Shown here piece after piece: positions 11,394-22,753 of a stretch of DNA of 64,000 nt; positions within the stretch are counted from its first letter, which is position 1, and each line of letters opens with the position of its first letter. Source of the DNA: Asterias amurensis (Eukaryota > Echinodermata > Asteroidea > Forcipulatida > Asteriidae); NCBI RefSeq assembly GCF_032118995.1, contig NC_092654.1:15305784-15369783 (forward strand). Direction: 5' to 3'. The translations under genes were made by a program, and so were the position numbers. Under the pieces are notes generated by a model. That model was not told where the DNA came from. It made no database searches and worked only from the letters and a program-made list of their open reading frames with translations.

Positions 11394-11651
11394 ACTTACT
11401 CTCTTAACGTAAAAGAGTGTAATTAATTTCTCTCGCTGGTCCGAGTGGTGGCATTTTCCACCAATTGAGAGTGACGGCCACTCTTTCTCACTCTTTCTGA
11501 GTGAAATTGTAACAAACTTCACTCGAAATCGAGTTGAAAGTACCTGTTTTTCATTCATGAAAGAGTTGTCCGCCATATGGCTCTTTGCAAGTCTAGAGTG
11601 GTATGGCAGACACAACGAGTGGTTTTTCACTTGTTTACATTAAGAGAGTAA
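11394..11651. mobile_element. Unnamed MITE with TTACTCTCTTAA ends
   Basis: Left end TTACTCTCTTAACGTAAA and right end TTTACATTAAGAGAGTAA are inverted repeats. The inside is rich in GAGTG/CACTC half-palindromes. No other copy was noticed here. Confidence 0.6.
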
Positions 11652-11659
11652 TAGTCTAA

Positions 11660-12277
11660 CTATATTCATTAATTCGAGCTCATTTGAAAAGTTATACAAC
11701 TACCATAACATTAACAATCAAGATGTGTAATTTGTCTCATTGTGTCATTTGAAATGTTGACCTCCCACAAGTATAGAATGGGTTTTTCCTTCATATTTCA
11801 AAGCCAAAAGATTTATTGAATAATATATACAGATAGAAAAATTTAAGACTTGCAATAATTGATGAAAAACAAACTATTTTCTGAAAGAAAGTTTAACAAC
11901 CATGGTAACTTATCCCCATGTGTCCTACGAAGGCCATGTCGCACATGTCAATATCATACTGGCAACAAGTTTCAGAAAATCTCAAATCTCAAAGAATAAA
12001 AACGGCGTTCATGTTTCAATTATTTGCACATAATTTTCTTGGGCTCCATCGTTAGAAGTATAACTGGAAAAGAAGAAGAAAGTGTTCCATGCCGTGACAC
12101 ATTTGGCTCTAAATGTTGCCCGTAATTTTGGCCAATGTGACATAATATCCTATATACATTGTAGCCCTAACAACAATCCAATTACAATGTACATGTAAAT
12201 GGGTCTTAATTATTCCACATTTACTTATTATTTGAACCATTTTATGTGCTATAGTATCTCGGGTCCGGTCTGGAAAT
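11660..12277. other. Downstream flank of the receptor gene
   Basis: AT-rich stretch likely containing the 3' UTR of the minus-strand receptor gene. No other gene or clear repeat was recognised. Confidence 0.4.
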
Positions 12278-15200
12278 TCAATTGTACTCTTGTGCGGTGG
12301 CTTTAATGTAAAAATCCACGTTGCCACCAATGAAGATTAGAGCGGTGATGACAAAGAAAATGCGATCTAGAGTTGCCGCTAGCAGCTTCATTTCACCTTC
12401 ACCCTAAAATGTGGATGAAATAAAAAATATAAAAATGTTTTGTTTTTCCATTGGTTACCAAAACAACAAAATATAATGATTAATAGTGTCAATTATCAAC
12501 TCTTGTCATGAGTTATCAATTCTTGTCACGAGACAATAAGTGTTATTATTTCTTCCTTAAACGGCCTTACTAAGCAGAAGCGCACACTGCCAAGCCAATT
12601 CCTGTAAGGGACGTACTCTGTTTTAGTGGATAAGCTTTTCATGAAAAAGGTGTACTTTTTTAACTCGCAGTTTTCAAGAAGTCATCCCTTACATAGACTG
12701 GCCCCCTTTCTTAAGTCAGGTAATGGTTTTACAGACCCAGTGATTTCATTGGATACGATAATTTCTTTGGATAAACTTACAGTGACGAAAGCTTTTGAGA
12801 TGTTTGAGGGTTTTTTTCCACTCTGCATTGTGTTGTTGAATAGGCCTACATGTACATGAACGTATAATTTGCCTGCAAATCTCCCTTGAAATAAATGCGA
12901 GGTCAAAGGTGCATTCGTACGGATCCGGACGTACATACACCAAACCAGGCTTGTATCTGACGAAAGTCATGAGCTTCGAAGTGTGACGTCAGCTGTTCAG
13001 GTCATCCTACACGCAACTATAAACAATGTGACAAAAATGTGCCATACTTACATTACATGGGCTGATCTTGAGCAGGTCTGTGCTGCTCGTTCCTGATTGG
13101 TCACTGATGACACTCAGATTCGCTTCACTTCCTCCCTCTGTGAACTTTGACTCACGCACGGTTTCCATGCGCAGCGAGGAGTCGCCAACTTTCGTCCAAT
13201 CAGGAGGTGATAAACACACGATCCGAGGCAATACGTTCACGAACAATTTCCTGAGGAATCTGTTCTTGATAGTGCCGACTTGATGGTGAATGGTGACGGT
13301 GATGACACTCAACATGATTCCCAGGCTGCCGACGATGAAGTTCACCCGAATAGAATCTGAAAGCAGAGGGGATGTACCGGTGGGAGGTAATGCGTCTGCT
13401 ACCACCAACCAGAACACTGCCTGGCCAAGCATTAAGGAGATACTCAGAGAGATCTGAAGAAAGAGAACAAATCATTTGGGATTAAATTACTTACACCCGT
13501 TTAAATTCAGACAGGCGCTCCAAAGTGCGCCGAACCAAATTCTGAACACGAAAAGTTCGACGTTTAACAAACAATATGCAACTGGACGCGTTAGAAGTCT
13601 AGATATCGACTGTTGCAGTCGTTCGGAACAACTCTGGAGCTGGAGCACCTTGGTTGCAGACATCTTTATTGTCAAGAGCTGAGCCAATGTAAATGTTATG
13701 TTGATTTTGCCTGTCTGAAATCTAAATGTGTTTGGGTCGAACTTACTTATTTGGTTCGGCGCGAATCTGGCGCGCCTGTCACTTCTGAAATGTCAAGCCT
13801 TCTCATGAAGACGAGTATTAGTGTACTGCTCGAAACGTCGGGACGACACCGGCTCTTTCAGAGCCAACACTCCCATACAAACGAGATTTAATAATGGTTG
13901 TACCCTCAAGCTTACCTTTTGTTTGTAGTTACTTCTTAAAAGTAGAATGCTTTACGCAACTAATTGACAAAAATCCAACGTGCCCGTAAAGATGCTGTAT
14001 ATTATTTTTAGAAATTGTTTGTTGGTCTGTTCTGTTTTACAAAAACGTTATAATTTTTTCAAGTGCTGCTTTTCAACATTTACTGGAATTTCATTTGAGA
14101 GGGCAAGGCCAGTTTTATTTTGCAAAGGGCAATTCCTATGGAACATCAAAAAGTGTGTTGGGGAAATTTTTAGGGGGAACCAATGCCAAGTCCAGGGGCA
14201 ACAAATATTACGGCGTCCGTGACCACCTGGTAATTCTTCCTGTTATTACGAAGAATAGGCCTATACGCATACTGAACACTTCCCCGCGGTTCGCAGTACG
14301 GTGCCACTTTGGTGATACGCTATCGCCAAATATTGATGATACAAAGGTTTGTCTTTGTCAATTAGTAATGAGAAGACTTACCTTTTCTCCGCTCTCTGGC
14401 GATAACCAAAACACAAACAGTGTGATGACGGTCAGTATACATGAAGGCAAAGCAATATTGTAGATATAGAAGGTCGGGATCCTTTTTATTTTCAAAGTGA
14501 AGACTAGTCTAGAGTAAGTCTTCACATGTCTGGCTACCGAATCATTGATGGTGTGTATCTCTTTACGTCCCTCCACACCAAGAGGTTCCCATTGGGAGTG
14601 AAATTTACCGCCTGGAAAGAGTTCCAATGAAGAGCCTCTGCTGTGTAGGTGAACCAGATTGATGGGCATGTTTTGAGTTTGGAACCGTATATGACACTCC
14701 TGTTTGTCGAAAGGAAACATATCAAGATCCATCAGGCATGTCGTTTCGTGAATAATTGAACCTGTAAATAAAAAATTAGAATAAATTAAGTTCACATTTC
14801 ATTGGAAGAAAAATCAACAATTACCAATAGTGTCCACTGCCTTTAACACAATGTTTTTTGCCAACGCAACTCCTGGTGTTATTCTAACACACTATGTTAA
14901 TTCAGATTCTCTCACGTGTATCTCCAATGTGACAACACAAACGGTGTTAATTTGAAATGTTTAAGTGTTCTTAAGGCCCTTAAGACTATATTTGCAAAGA
15001 AAATAATTTGGAACCATTTCAAATCCCAACAATTAAACAAAACCTTTTTGTCTTTACCTGAGAGTGTGACGATGCCATGATGTGTTGTCAACACTTGAAA
15101 AGTATTATCTCGAATTGGATTTTCGACGTTTTCATTAGCACTACGGGAAAAAGGTACAATACACGATTAGTAAAGCATCTTTTATTGAAAAGTGAAACAT

Positions 15201-18200
15201 GGTATTTTATTGATTCACCTTCCGCACCCGCAGTTTTATAAGAGTAGGAAGCATAGGCCTCATGAAAATCACATCACAATAGAAATATTAAAGGCATTTA
15301 TATTATGGTTAAACATCAAACGGATAGCACATCCTGCTTTCTGCCGATAATGGGCCGTGTCCGAAACGGCGGCTAAATCAGTGCGTCTGTCCATGGGAAG
15401 CTTTCTTCCTCAGTGGTTTGTCGTCAGTGTTCAAATAAAAGGCAGACGCACGTGATCTAGCGTTTAGCTCGCCGAAGTCGCCGTTTCTGAAACAGTTTTT
15501 TTTAGCGTTCTACCGTCGTCATTGCGCCCCTACTTTTATTTTTTGCTTTTTGAGCCTACCGTCTATTTGCGCTCGCTACCGCCGTTTTTGCGCCCTTTAC
15601 CGATTCCCCATTTTTGTTACCGTCTTTGTTTCGTCGGTAATGTAGTGTGCGCCTTTACCGTATATTTTGCGCTTTCTACTGTCGTTATTGGGCCACTGTC
15701 TATTTCACATTTCTACTGCCGTTATTAGGCCCTTTTACCGTTTGTTTACGGAATGTATCATATGAAACACCACTGTACCTACGTGTTTGTCAGAAGGATC
15801 TTTGGTGTCCATATCTCATCCATACGAAGCGAAAGAACCTCCATATCGGCAAAGTCTTCAGGATTCCACTGAAATCTGTAGTCATACCATTGCTGTTAAA
15901 TGAAGAATAACAAATTGTACAATAAAAATTATAAGGGACTAGACTCTTTTTGCAAACCAAAGCTGGTTTAATTTTAACTAAGTATTAAAAAGTGTATTCT
16001 TACCATAACGAGCCAGGATGCTCCCTTCATTATTTGGTCCATCTCATTCTGTACAGAAGGGAATGTGGAAGACAATGAACAATATTAACCATTATTCACC
16101 ACATACACAATTGAAAGTGTGGAAATCAAATGTCCAAAGAAAACATCGGAAAGTGTGAAAATAAAGGCCTATGGAAGGATGATGTGCAACATTGTTTGGG
16201 CTGTTAGGGTGCTTTGCTTTTGCGGTGCTGCACTTCTTTCTTTGTACAACGAGTAAAGTGAAATCAACATTACAAAATCATGAGTTAATCACGCTAGACG
16301 GCGTACGGCTGCAGCAGTAGCCCCCTACACCATGGCATCGTGTAAACCTGACCCAGTGGGGGGGGGGGGGGGGGGGGGGGGTGGGCATCGCAGGGCAATA
16401 AACTCACCAGTGATATCAGGCCATACATAACCATTTTGATATTGACATTAACTGGATCGCTTGATACATTGACGGGTCTCTCTCTGGCGTAATAGTCATC
16501 GTGTCCCATCAGAACGTGACGTAAACGTCTCTCTGCCAGGTAATCACTTGAACCACCACCATGGGCAGCTGTGTCATTTTGGATCGCTGTCACACCTAAA
16601 GAACATTATCAAACAGTTTTATTAGAATAATCATTCATTCATTCATTCATGTATTTATTTATGTCGCATTTAAAACAACATTAAATTCCTCGCCTCGCAA
16701 AAATATGCCTACTACTAAGTAGAACGATACATTTACAACGTATGCCTATATACATGTCATTGAACAACTTAAAGACAGTGGACACTATATATTGGTGTTT
16801 GTCAAAGACTAGTCTTCTCACTTGGTGTATCTCAACATATGCATAAAATAACAAACCTGTGAAAATTTGAGCACAATTGGTCATCGAAGTTGCGAGATAA
16901 CAATGAAATAAAAAACACCCTGGTCACACGCAGTTGTGTGCTTTCAGATGCTTGATTTCGAGACCTCAAATTCTAAACTTGAGGTCTCGAAATCAAATTC
17001 GTTTAAAATTACTTCTTTCTCGAAAACTACATCACTTCAGAGGGAGCCGTTTCTCACAGTGTTTTATACCATCAACCTCTCCCTATTACTCGTTACCAAG
17101 TAAGGTTTTATGCTAATAATTATTTTGAGTAATTACCAATAGTGTCTACTGCCTTTAATCAGAAGTTTTTAAAATGCACTGACAGTGAAAAATTAGACCT
17201 AGCAAACAGCTATCCATTTTGGGGATTTCAAACAAAAGAGAACATTTTTTATATAAAGACCTATATTCTTTTTTACTTGGCTTCCATATGAATTTAAAAG
17301 ATGACATAATTAGGTTAACATTGGATTCAGTTGAGCGAGAGGATGTCTTCAGCCGACGCCTTCTCTGGAAACTCTGATGGTCGTCTTCCACGTATCCCGG
17401 TCCAGCATCAGCGTCCTAAGCTCGGATGTTTCCTGTTGTGTAGCATCCTTCTTCAGCTGATCTACAAATGAAGTTCTTCTCTTGCCCTTATTCCTGATTC
17501 CGTCAATGGGTTCCCAGAGAACTAGGGGGCTCACAGCTAGCTCTGGATGGCGTACACAGTGGCCAGCAAGCCTCATCCTTCGTTCGCTGATCTTAACAGT
17601 TACCCTTGGTAGGGCAGCGTAGAGCTGGGAGTTTGGCATCTGATCTTCCCAGTGCACATCAAGGGCCATCCGTAGCATTTTTGTATAGACGCCGTCTAGT
17701 GCTCAAACATTGGATTGTTCTCGAAGTAAAACCAATTAGTACTATCGAAAGCTGCTGGTATACGCCTATACTTATACTTCTAACCAAGTGAGTTTTTATT
17801 GCAATCAATTTTAAGGCATTGAAGGCATACAACTTTGGTTTTCGGAAATGTTCGATTGTTTTAATCCTAGATTAATGCAGTTTTGTACAATAAAATTAAC
17901 CCGTGAAAATGTTTTATTTCGAAAAGTGTTGGTCCGTGTTTTTGAGATAACTCCGGAGCGGTAGTAAGCTATGCGTTCCAGTAATGGCAGACAATGAAAT
18001 GATGTATTCGTCAATACGGTCATGATCTAGGAATAAAACTTCAAAACGTTTAATTTATGGCAAAACGTTAAAAGCACTGGACACTTTTTAGTGATTACTC
18101 AAAATAAGTGTAAGCATAAAACTTGCCTGGTACGAGCAATGGAGAGCTGTTGATAGAACAAAACATTGTGAGAAATGGCCCCCTCTGAAGTAATGTAGTT

Positions 18201-18813
18201 TTTCTCAGAAAAATGGTACTAATTTCTCACTCAAAATAATTATTAAAGACTTCAGGCCTGAAGCCTTTGTTTATAAGGCATCTGAAAGCACGAACACAGT
18301 ACAACAGGTGTGTTTTTCTTTCATCATTCTCTTGAACCTTTGATGACCAATTGATTCCAAATTTTCACATCCAGGTTTGTTTAAACGTTGTGGGAAACGG
18401 CTCCCTATATTGTAACGTCGTTTTCGAGAAAGAAGTTATTTCTCACTAAATTATTCGAATTTGATTTCGAGACCTCAGAATTTTATTTTGAGAAATCAGG
18501 CATCTGAAAGCATACAACTTCGTGTGACAAGGTTGCTTTTTTCATCCATTATTATCTCATGACTTACAACTTACGACCAATGAGTTCAAATTTTCACTGG
18601 TTTGTTATTATTTTTGTGCAGGCTCAGATATACCAAGTGGGAAGACTGGTCTTTGACAATTACCAAAGGTGCCCAGTGCAGTGTCTTTAAACGATTGCCT
18701 CTTAAAAACACACATAAATAGGCCTACCTCTAACAGTACCTTAAAAACTTACCTGCAACAGTAAAAATCAAGACGAAGAGGAGTAACACGCATCCAACAC
18801 GCTGCAACGCCAT
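12278..18813 (-). CDS. Cys-loop ligand-gated ion channel subunit, nicotinic-receptor-like
   Basis: Eight minus-strand exons: 18753-18813, 16408-16595, 16004-16048, 15783-15892, 15058-15141, 14382-14761, 13052-13453 and 12278-12403, about 464 residues. Exon 1 gives a signal peptide (MALQRVGCVLLLFVLIFTVA). The extracellular domain contains WYDYRFQWNPEDF and IWTPKILLTN. The Cys-loop is CLMDLDMFPFDKQEC, with 13 residues between the cysteines. M1 is near IPTFYIYNIALPSCILTVIT; GEK then leads into M2 (ISLSISLMLGQAVFWLVVAD). M3 is VNFIVGSLGIMLSVITVTI, and M4 (LAATLDRIFFVITALIFIGG) is followed by a short tail and TGA. The GEK motif before M2 is typical of cation-selective pentameric channels. No adjacent Cys pair is seen in loop C, so it would be a non-alpha type. 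The ligand is unknown. Exon 5 has one extra base in an A5 run relative to the reading frame. Family certain; orthology open. Confidence 0.9.
12725..13010. repeat. Family G dispersed repeat
   Basis: Shares the ordered blocks CCAGTGATTTCATTGGATAC, GGTCAAAGGTG and CTTCGAAGTGTGACGTCAGC with 45310-45540, and partly with 63765-63885. Here it sits in the last intron of the receptor gene, in the other it lies in an ALKBH3 intron. Confidence 0.6.
13800..13895 (+). repeat. Retroelement-tail-like fragment with histone-type stem-loop
   Basis: CTGCTCGAAACGTCGGGACG is followed at 13851-13865 by the perfect hairpin GGCTCTTTCAGAGCC and then ACACTCCC. The same order recurs at 21178-21232. It lies in an intron of the receptor gene. 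The parent element is not identified. Confidence 0.5.
14818..14846. repeat. Solo terminal repeat of family A
   Basis: Only the terminal block AATAGTGTCCACTGCCTTTAA is present, without an interior. It is probably the remnant of a mostly deleted element. Confidence 0.6.
15340..15502. mobile_element. Unnamed foldback element
   Basis: GGGCCGTGTCCGAAACGGCG at the left is partly mirrored by CGCCGTTTCTGAAACAG at the right, with GTGCGTCTGTC/GGCAGACGCAC as inner arms. It lies in intron 4 of the receptor gene. Confidence 0.5.
15503..15755 (+). repeat. Degenerate minisatellite (CTACCGTCGTTATTGCGCCC)
   Basis: About nine loosely matching units of 22-30 bp built on CTACCGTCGTTATTGCGCCC alternate with TTTACCGT-type spacers. 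The open frames across it are by-products of the repeat. It begins right after the foldback element at 15340-15502. Confidence 0.6.
16355..16384 (+). repeat. Poly-G tract
   Basis: A run of more than 20 G with a single T near its end lies just 3' of the donor of receptor exon 2, inside the intron. Long G runs are hard to sequence, so the exact length is uncertain. Confidence 0.8.
16768..17158 (+). mobile_element. Family A MITE, full copy
   Basis: Opens TTAAAGACAGTGGACACTAT and closes CCAATAGTGTCTACTGCCTTTAA-type; interior arms ACCTCAAATTCTAAACTTGA and mirror are intact. It is located in intron 1 of the receptor gene. Confidence 0.8.
17335..17690 (-). mobile_element. LINE 3' fragment (end of endonuclease/reverse-transcriptase ORF)
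   Basis: A minus-strand open frame to 17349 reads MLRMALDVHWEDQMPNSQLY, then LPRVTVKISERRMRLAGHC and RTSFVDQLKKDA. Segments of the type RRxRxAGHCxRxPE, LxLWEP and a DRDxW motif are typical of the C-terminal end of non-LTR retrotransposon polyproteins in invertebrates. It lacks the catalytic domain, so it is 5'-truncated, the usual state of LINE insertions. It lies in intron 1 of the receptor gene and directly follows a family A copy. Confidence 0.75.
17735..18062 (+). mobile_element. Family B MITE fragments
   Basis: ACTATCGAAAGCTGCTGG and the TTTTAAGGCATTGAAGGCAT junction place the end of one B copy directly before the start of another, which runs through TCCGGAGCGGTAGTAAGCTA. Confidence 0.6.
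18068..18695 (-). mobile_element. Two partial family A copies in tandem
   Basis: A reverse-oriented copy starts AAAGCACTGGACACTTTTTA and loses its end near 18385. A second reverse copy then begins inside the element at GGGAAACGGCTCCCTATATT and runs to CAGTGCAGTGTCTTTAA. The whole sits just downstream of receptor exon 1. Confidence 0.7.
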
Positions 18814-20460
18814 CCTGATTATCAATAAAATATGAACACTGAGCAAGCCCCCTTTACCATCATTTCTGGCGTTCGCCCAAAGAGATGGCCGCTTTAAAAA
18901 CATTTAATTATAGAAGGGATTGATTAAAGGGCGAGTAATCCCCCTTTAATAAACAGAGCACAGCTTTTTAGTAATTGCTCTGATTACACTCACACAAGCT
19001 TGTAATACGCCTTCAACTGGTACCTCCTCTTGTCGTTACTGTTTTGTAAAAATACTCAAACTTTTTCTTACAACAGCTCCCATTTTTACTCTATACACGT
19101 TCTCCAACTGTGGACCTTTCCCGAACCGTGGATTCTATTGTCCTCCTCTGTAAAATGTCCCCGGTTTGAATGTGTATACCTACCCGTATACATGTACCTA
19201 CTCCACCCATCACATCACGAGCCCATCACCTAACAACCAGAACTCTCAAAAATATTCAATCTGCCCCTTTAAAATACAGAGTCCATTATTGATGAGTTAA
19301 TGGATTTTGGCAAGCTACTCGCTTATTTATTTGTTTAATTTTGCTTTTATTAAAATAAATTAAGGCTATTACACCCCAACATCGAAGGACGAGGTCTTGA
19401 TGACTGCTTCAGTAGCTTTATTTTTGTCACCGTAGTGATTGTGATGTCATAGCCTTTGTTAATCACTCACGGTTAATGGGGTTACATTAGAGTGTTTACA
19501 CAAAATTTATTAATGGATGATATGGGCATTATACCTCGCCAGAATAAACACGTTTCCGGTCGATAAGGTAGGGCCTAATATTAATTTTATGACAAGCTGA
19601 AACTTTGATACAAAAGAGCGCCTTTTTGTTTTATCTTTTTTTCCCCTTTTTTGTTCATTTTTTTTTGGTCGGTCACCCCTGCATCTAATAAAATAAAAAT
19701 AAAGAGGAAAATATAATCAGCAAATGATGTTAAATTCCGGTTTACGGCTGGAAACTTAGTCGGGTAAATTAATTGGCGATGGAGCTGCCATGATTGATGG
19801 CTACTTAGCTGCATTTTTTCCATAACAGCCTTAATATTTTTTTTAAAGAAAAACATAAATTTAACAACGTTTGGGGTAGGCCTTCTTTTCGAAGCATTTT
19901 ACTCCTCCCTTCTTAAACAGCAAATAAAGGATGATCTCAAATATATATATATATATATATATATATTTCTAACAGCTGCAGTCCATCCAGGAAACATAAA
20001 AATTATAACGAGTCTCCCTCACGTTAAAACATGGTAAAAATGGGTTTTTCTCCAGAACGCTCCTATATAGCCAAATGTCTGAAAAACGTGGGGTCAAACA
20101 AACCCGCGCGACAAAGGAATCGTAACGTCAGTGGCTGCTATTTGGTGTGGAAATGCCAAAGTTCGATAACTGTGTTCAAAACCAATAGGGGAAAATCGTC
20201 ACTTGCGTCCAGGGTCATTATAATACTAATAGATAAGCTGTTTTTGACTCTCGGTTGAAAAAGCCGCGCGACCGGGTGCATTTTTGACTCGAGTTATTTA
20301 TTACTAAATGCAAATTCTGAGAGTAAAATGGTTATTAACCGGTATCTGCGATGTCTATTTGGCCATAAAAAGTTAATAGTTGACATACTGAGATCATCCT
20401 TTGTTGGCTCTTTAACCTTTGTGGATGTCTCATACGCTTGGCGAATTTTTTTCTTCGTTT
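18814..20460. other. Region upstream of the receptor gene; no further gene seen
   Basis: Contains the presumed promoter of the minus-strand receptor gene, but no recognisable promoter motif. A short (TA)n run lies at 19941-19966. No conserved exon was found on either strand. Confidence 0.4.
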
Positions 20461-20463
20461 CTG

Positions 20464-20674
20464 TGGCCAATTTCATAGAGCTGCTTTAAGCAAGCGCGAA
20501 AATAGCTTGCTTATTTTACACATTTTATTGGCCAAAAATTCATGCCATATACATTGCTTGTGACTGGTATTTAGCTGTTGTTTACTTAGCCTAACAATTG
20601 AGTGGAGTATTGGCCGGTAATCTGATTTTACTAAGCAAAGATTTTTTAAGCTCTATAATGAAATTGGGCCCTGC
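20464..20674. mobile_element. Family F MITE (CCAATTTCATAGAGCTGC ends)
   Basis: Left end GCCAATTTCATAGAGCTGCT and right end AGCTCTATAATGAAATTGGG are inverted. Related pieces lie at 33705-33870 and 62320-62710. Confidence 0.65.
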
Positions 20675-21025
20675 AGCTCTGAGAAGAAGCCCAGGTGTTC
20701 AACAGAGGGCGCTCAACAGACGGCGTGGTTTTAGAACCACAACATTCAACAACAAACAGCTGATCACGGGGTTTGGTGTTTTTCAGGTTGGGTGCTTGTT
20801 TTGGTTATTGTGGGTAGTGTGGCCCCCTTTGAATGATGTTCAAATACAATTGCTGAGCTCGTCAGCCTCCAGGATTACGATAATGCTTTACATGTGGGTA
20901 TGTAGTAATTCCATGAATTATGTTGTTCTGTTTGATAGCAACTTATTTGTAGGATTTGAAACTTTGCATGGTGGAGATAAGATATAGAAGAGTTTGCGGT
21001 AACACCATGTAATAACAATCTCTAA

Positions 21026-21163
21026 GGAAAAGTTTCCGTATGGCGCCACCACTTTTTCATTCGATATGAAATAATATAGTATCTAATTTACCTCAATGAG
21101 ATATCCCTTTTTGTAAAAATAAGTGAAAAGGTGGTGGCGCCATACGGAAAGTTATCCGACGAT
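21026..21163. mobile_element. Family E palindromic MITE, copy 2
   Basis: Nearly identical along its length to 6187-6322, including the central ACCTCAATGAGATATC block; only a few substitutions separate the two. Confidence 0.75.
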
Positions 21164-21260
21164 CAGAGCATGCTGATCGAAACGTCGAGTTAACCCAACG
21201 GTTCTTTTCAGAACCACCCCAACTCATTTAGCAACTTATTAACCTATCACATTCATTCAT
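21164..21260 (+). repeat. Retroelement-tail-like fragment with histone-type stem-loop, second copy
   Basis: GCTGATCGAAACGTCGAGTT is followed by the perfect hairpin GGTTCTTTTCAGAACC at 21200-21215 and then by an ATTC microsatellite at 21250-21272. It matches the order of motifs at 13800-13895. Confidence 0.5.
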
Positions 21261-21479
21261 TCATTCATTCACAACAAATCAATGATTTGTCATTGAATTG
21301 ATTGATGTCAAACTCAAACTTTAATAATTTGTTAAAGTTTTACTTTCTTATTTGCAATGTCTAATTTGTCTACTGCCACTCAGTCCCATTTCTCAATTTG
21401 ATTAATTCTAGTTGTGAAGGTGTGAACTCTAAGAAAAATGAGGATATGAAATAAATAGAATAGAATCTAATTTAATGGA

Positions 21480-21620
21480 AACCAGACAACTCGTCAGTCT
21501 GACAACTCCTCCGGACAACTCCTCCGTTCTGACAACTCGACGGTTCAGACAACTCCACATTTCGGATAACTCGACGGATGATTTATTTAACCATCAGACA
21601 ACTCGACTTGGGGTCAAGAA
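21480..21620 (+). repeat. Degenerate minisatellite (CAGACAACTCGACGGTT)
   Basis: About eight units of 15-22 bp carry GACAACTC(G/C)(A/T)CGG with variable spacers. The open frame over it is a consequence of the repeat. Confidence 0.55.
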
Positions 21621-22224
21621 AAGTCGACGGATGAGGGTTACGTTAATATCGCAGCTAGAACTACGGATGGCCGTGATCGTCGGGGGCTCAGCGCGGGGTG
21701 ACATGGCACATGCACGGGAGTTTCCCCTAGGTGGGGTATATAGGGGTCTAATATTTTGGACCTCCTTATCGCTATACATTTTAAAATCGGCGTTGATAGG
21801 TGAAAGTTTTACGACCGTTCGCCATCAATAACTAAAACTTCCTTTGTAAAAAGTACTACACACCATAAACTTTCACCACACACTCAATATACATTCATGA
21901 TTTTTGTACGGCCTTTTTGCTGAGTTAAATTAAAAAAACATCTTCAAAAAATGACGTTTTCTGCGCGGTACTCACTTTTGTTATTCTGCCGCATCGCACG
22001 AATTTTGACTGCTCAATATGCTCAACGCTTTATCTTTTGGTCACTAGGTCACCAAGCGCTGTACACCAGCCTACTCGCCGAACTGCCTCGCCACGACCGA
22101 GTTGGACTAAACTGTTCTGTAGAAGGGGTGTTATGCGGCAGTGCGTGTGCGCTAATGCGTGAACGGCGGACATCGTGAGCGGTCAGCGCGCCCGTCTTGC
22201 CTTTCTAGTACAGGTGGCTTTGTT

Positions 22225-22385
22225 CTTGCAGTGATTTGAACACAAAATAATTTGCACAATCAGTCGATCTTGCAGGATTATTTCTATGCAATTGCTGATC
22301 GTGCAGGAATGGTTTTGTGCATTTTGACAGCAGTGCAGGAATGGTTTACGAAATTTGAGGATAGTGCCGGATTGGTTTAGCGCCT
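22225..22385 (+). repeat. Degenerate 35-45 bp tandem repeat
   Basis: GTGCAGGAATGGTTT-type segments recur four times (near 22270, 22312, 22335 and 22360) separated by similar A/T-rich spacers. It is strongly diverged. Confidence 0.4.
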
Positions 22386-22753
22386 AGACAAAATTGAAAC
22401 CTGTTAAGAACCCTGGCCTGCCTACTTTTAAAGCCACGGGACTAGTCAATGTTGTAATTAGTACCATTCTGTTTCTCACATTAATAGTGCTATAACGTAA
22501 TTTCCTGCGGATAACACGCATCTTATCTGTGTAGTAGGTTAATCGTAACGTACTAGACAGGAAATGCCTTGCCAGACTGAGGACCACTGTCTGTGTTGTG
22601 CGCACATAGCGGTACGTTAAATCTGATCCCTGTTGATTTTTGATAGTTCAAAAGCCACAGACCAATCCACTGCATTTCCTCATGTCCATCCTTTGGTTGA
22701 AGTGCTCGTTACATTTAGTGATATATTTTTTCAAAATTTGTGGAGTGTAGAGT

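Noticed and set aside
13800-13850. Hammerhead ribozyme near CGAAACGTCG
   Set aside because: The CUGANGA core is not present upstream at a suitable position in either copy (13800 or 21164).
20643-20987. Plus-strand open frame with a hydrophobic stretch (GFGVFQVGCLFWLLWVVWPP)
   Set aside because: Its ATG and first codons lie in the right terminal repeat of a family F element, no splice or homology support is seen, and the frame ends in low-quality sequence.
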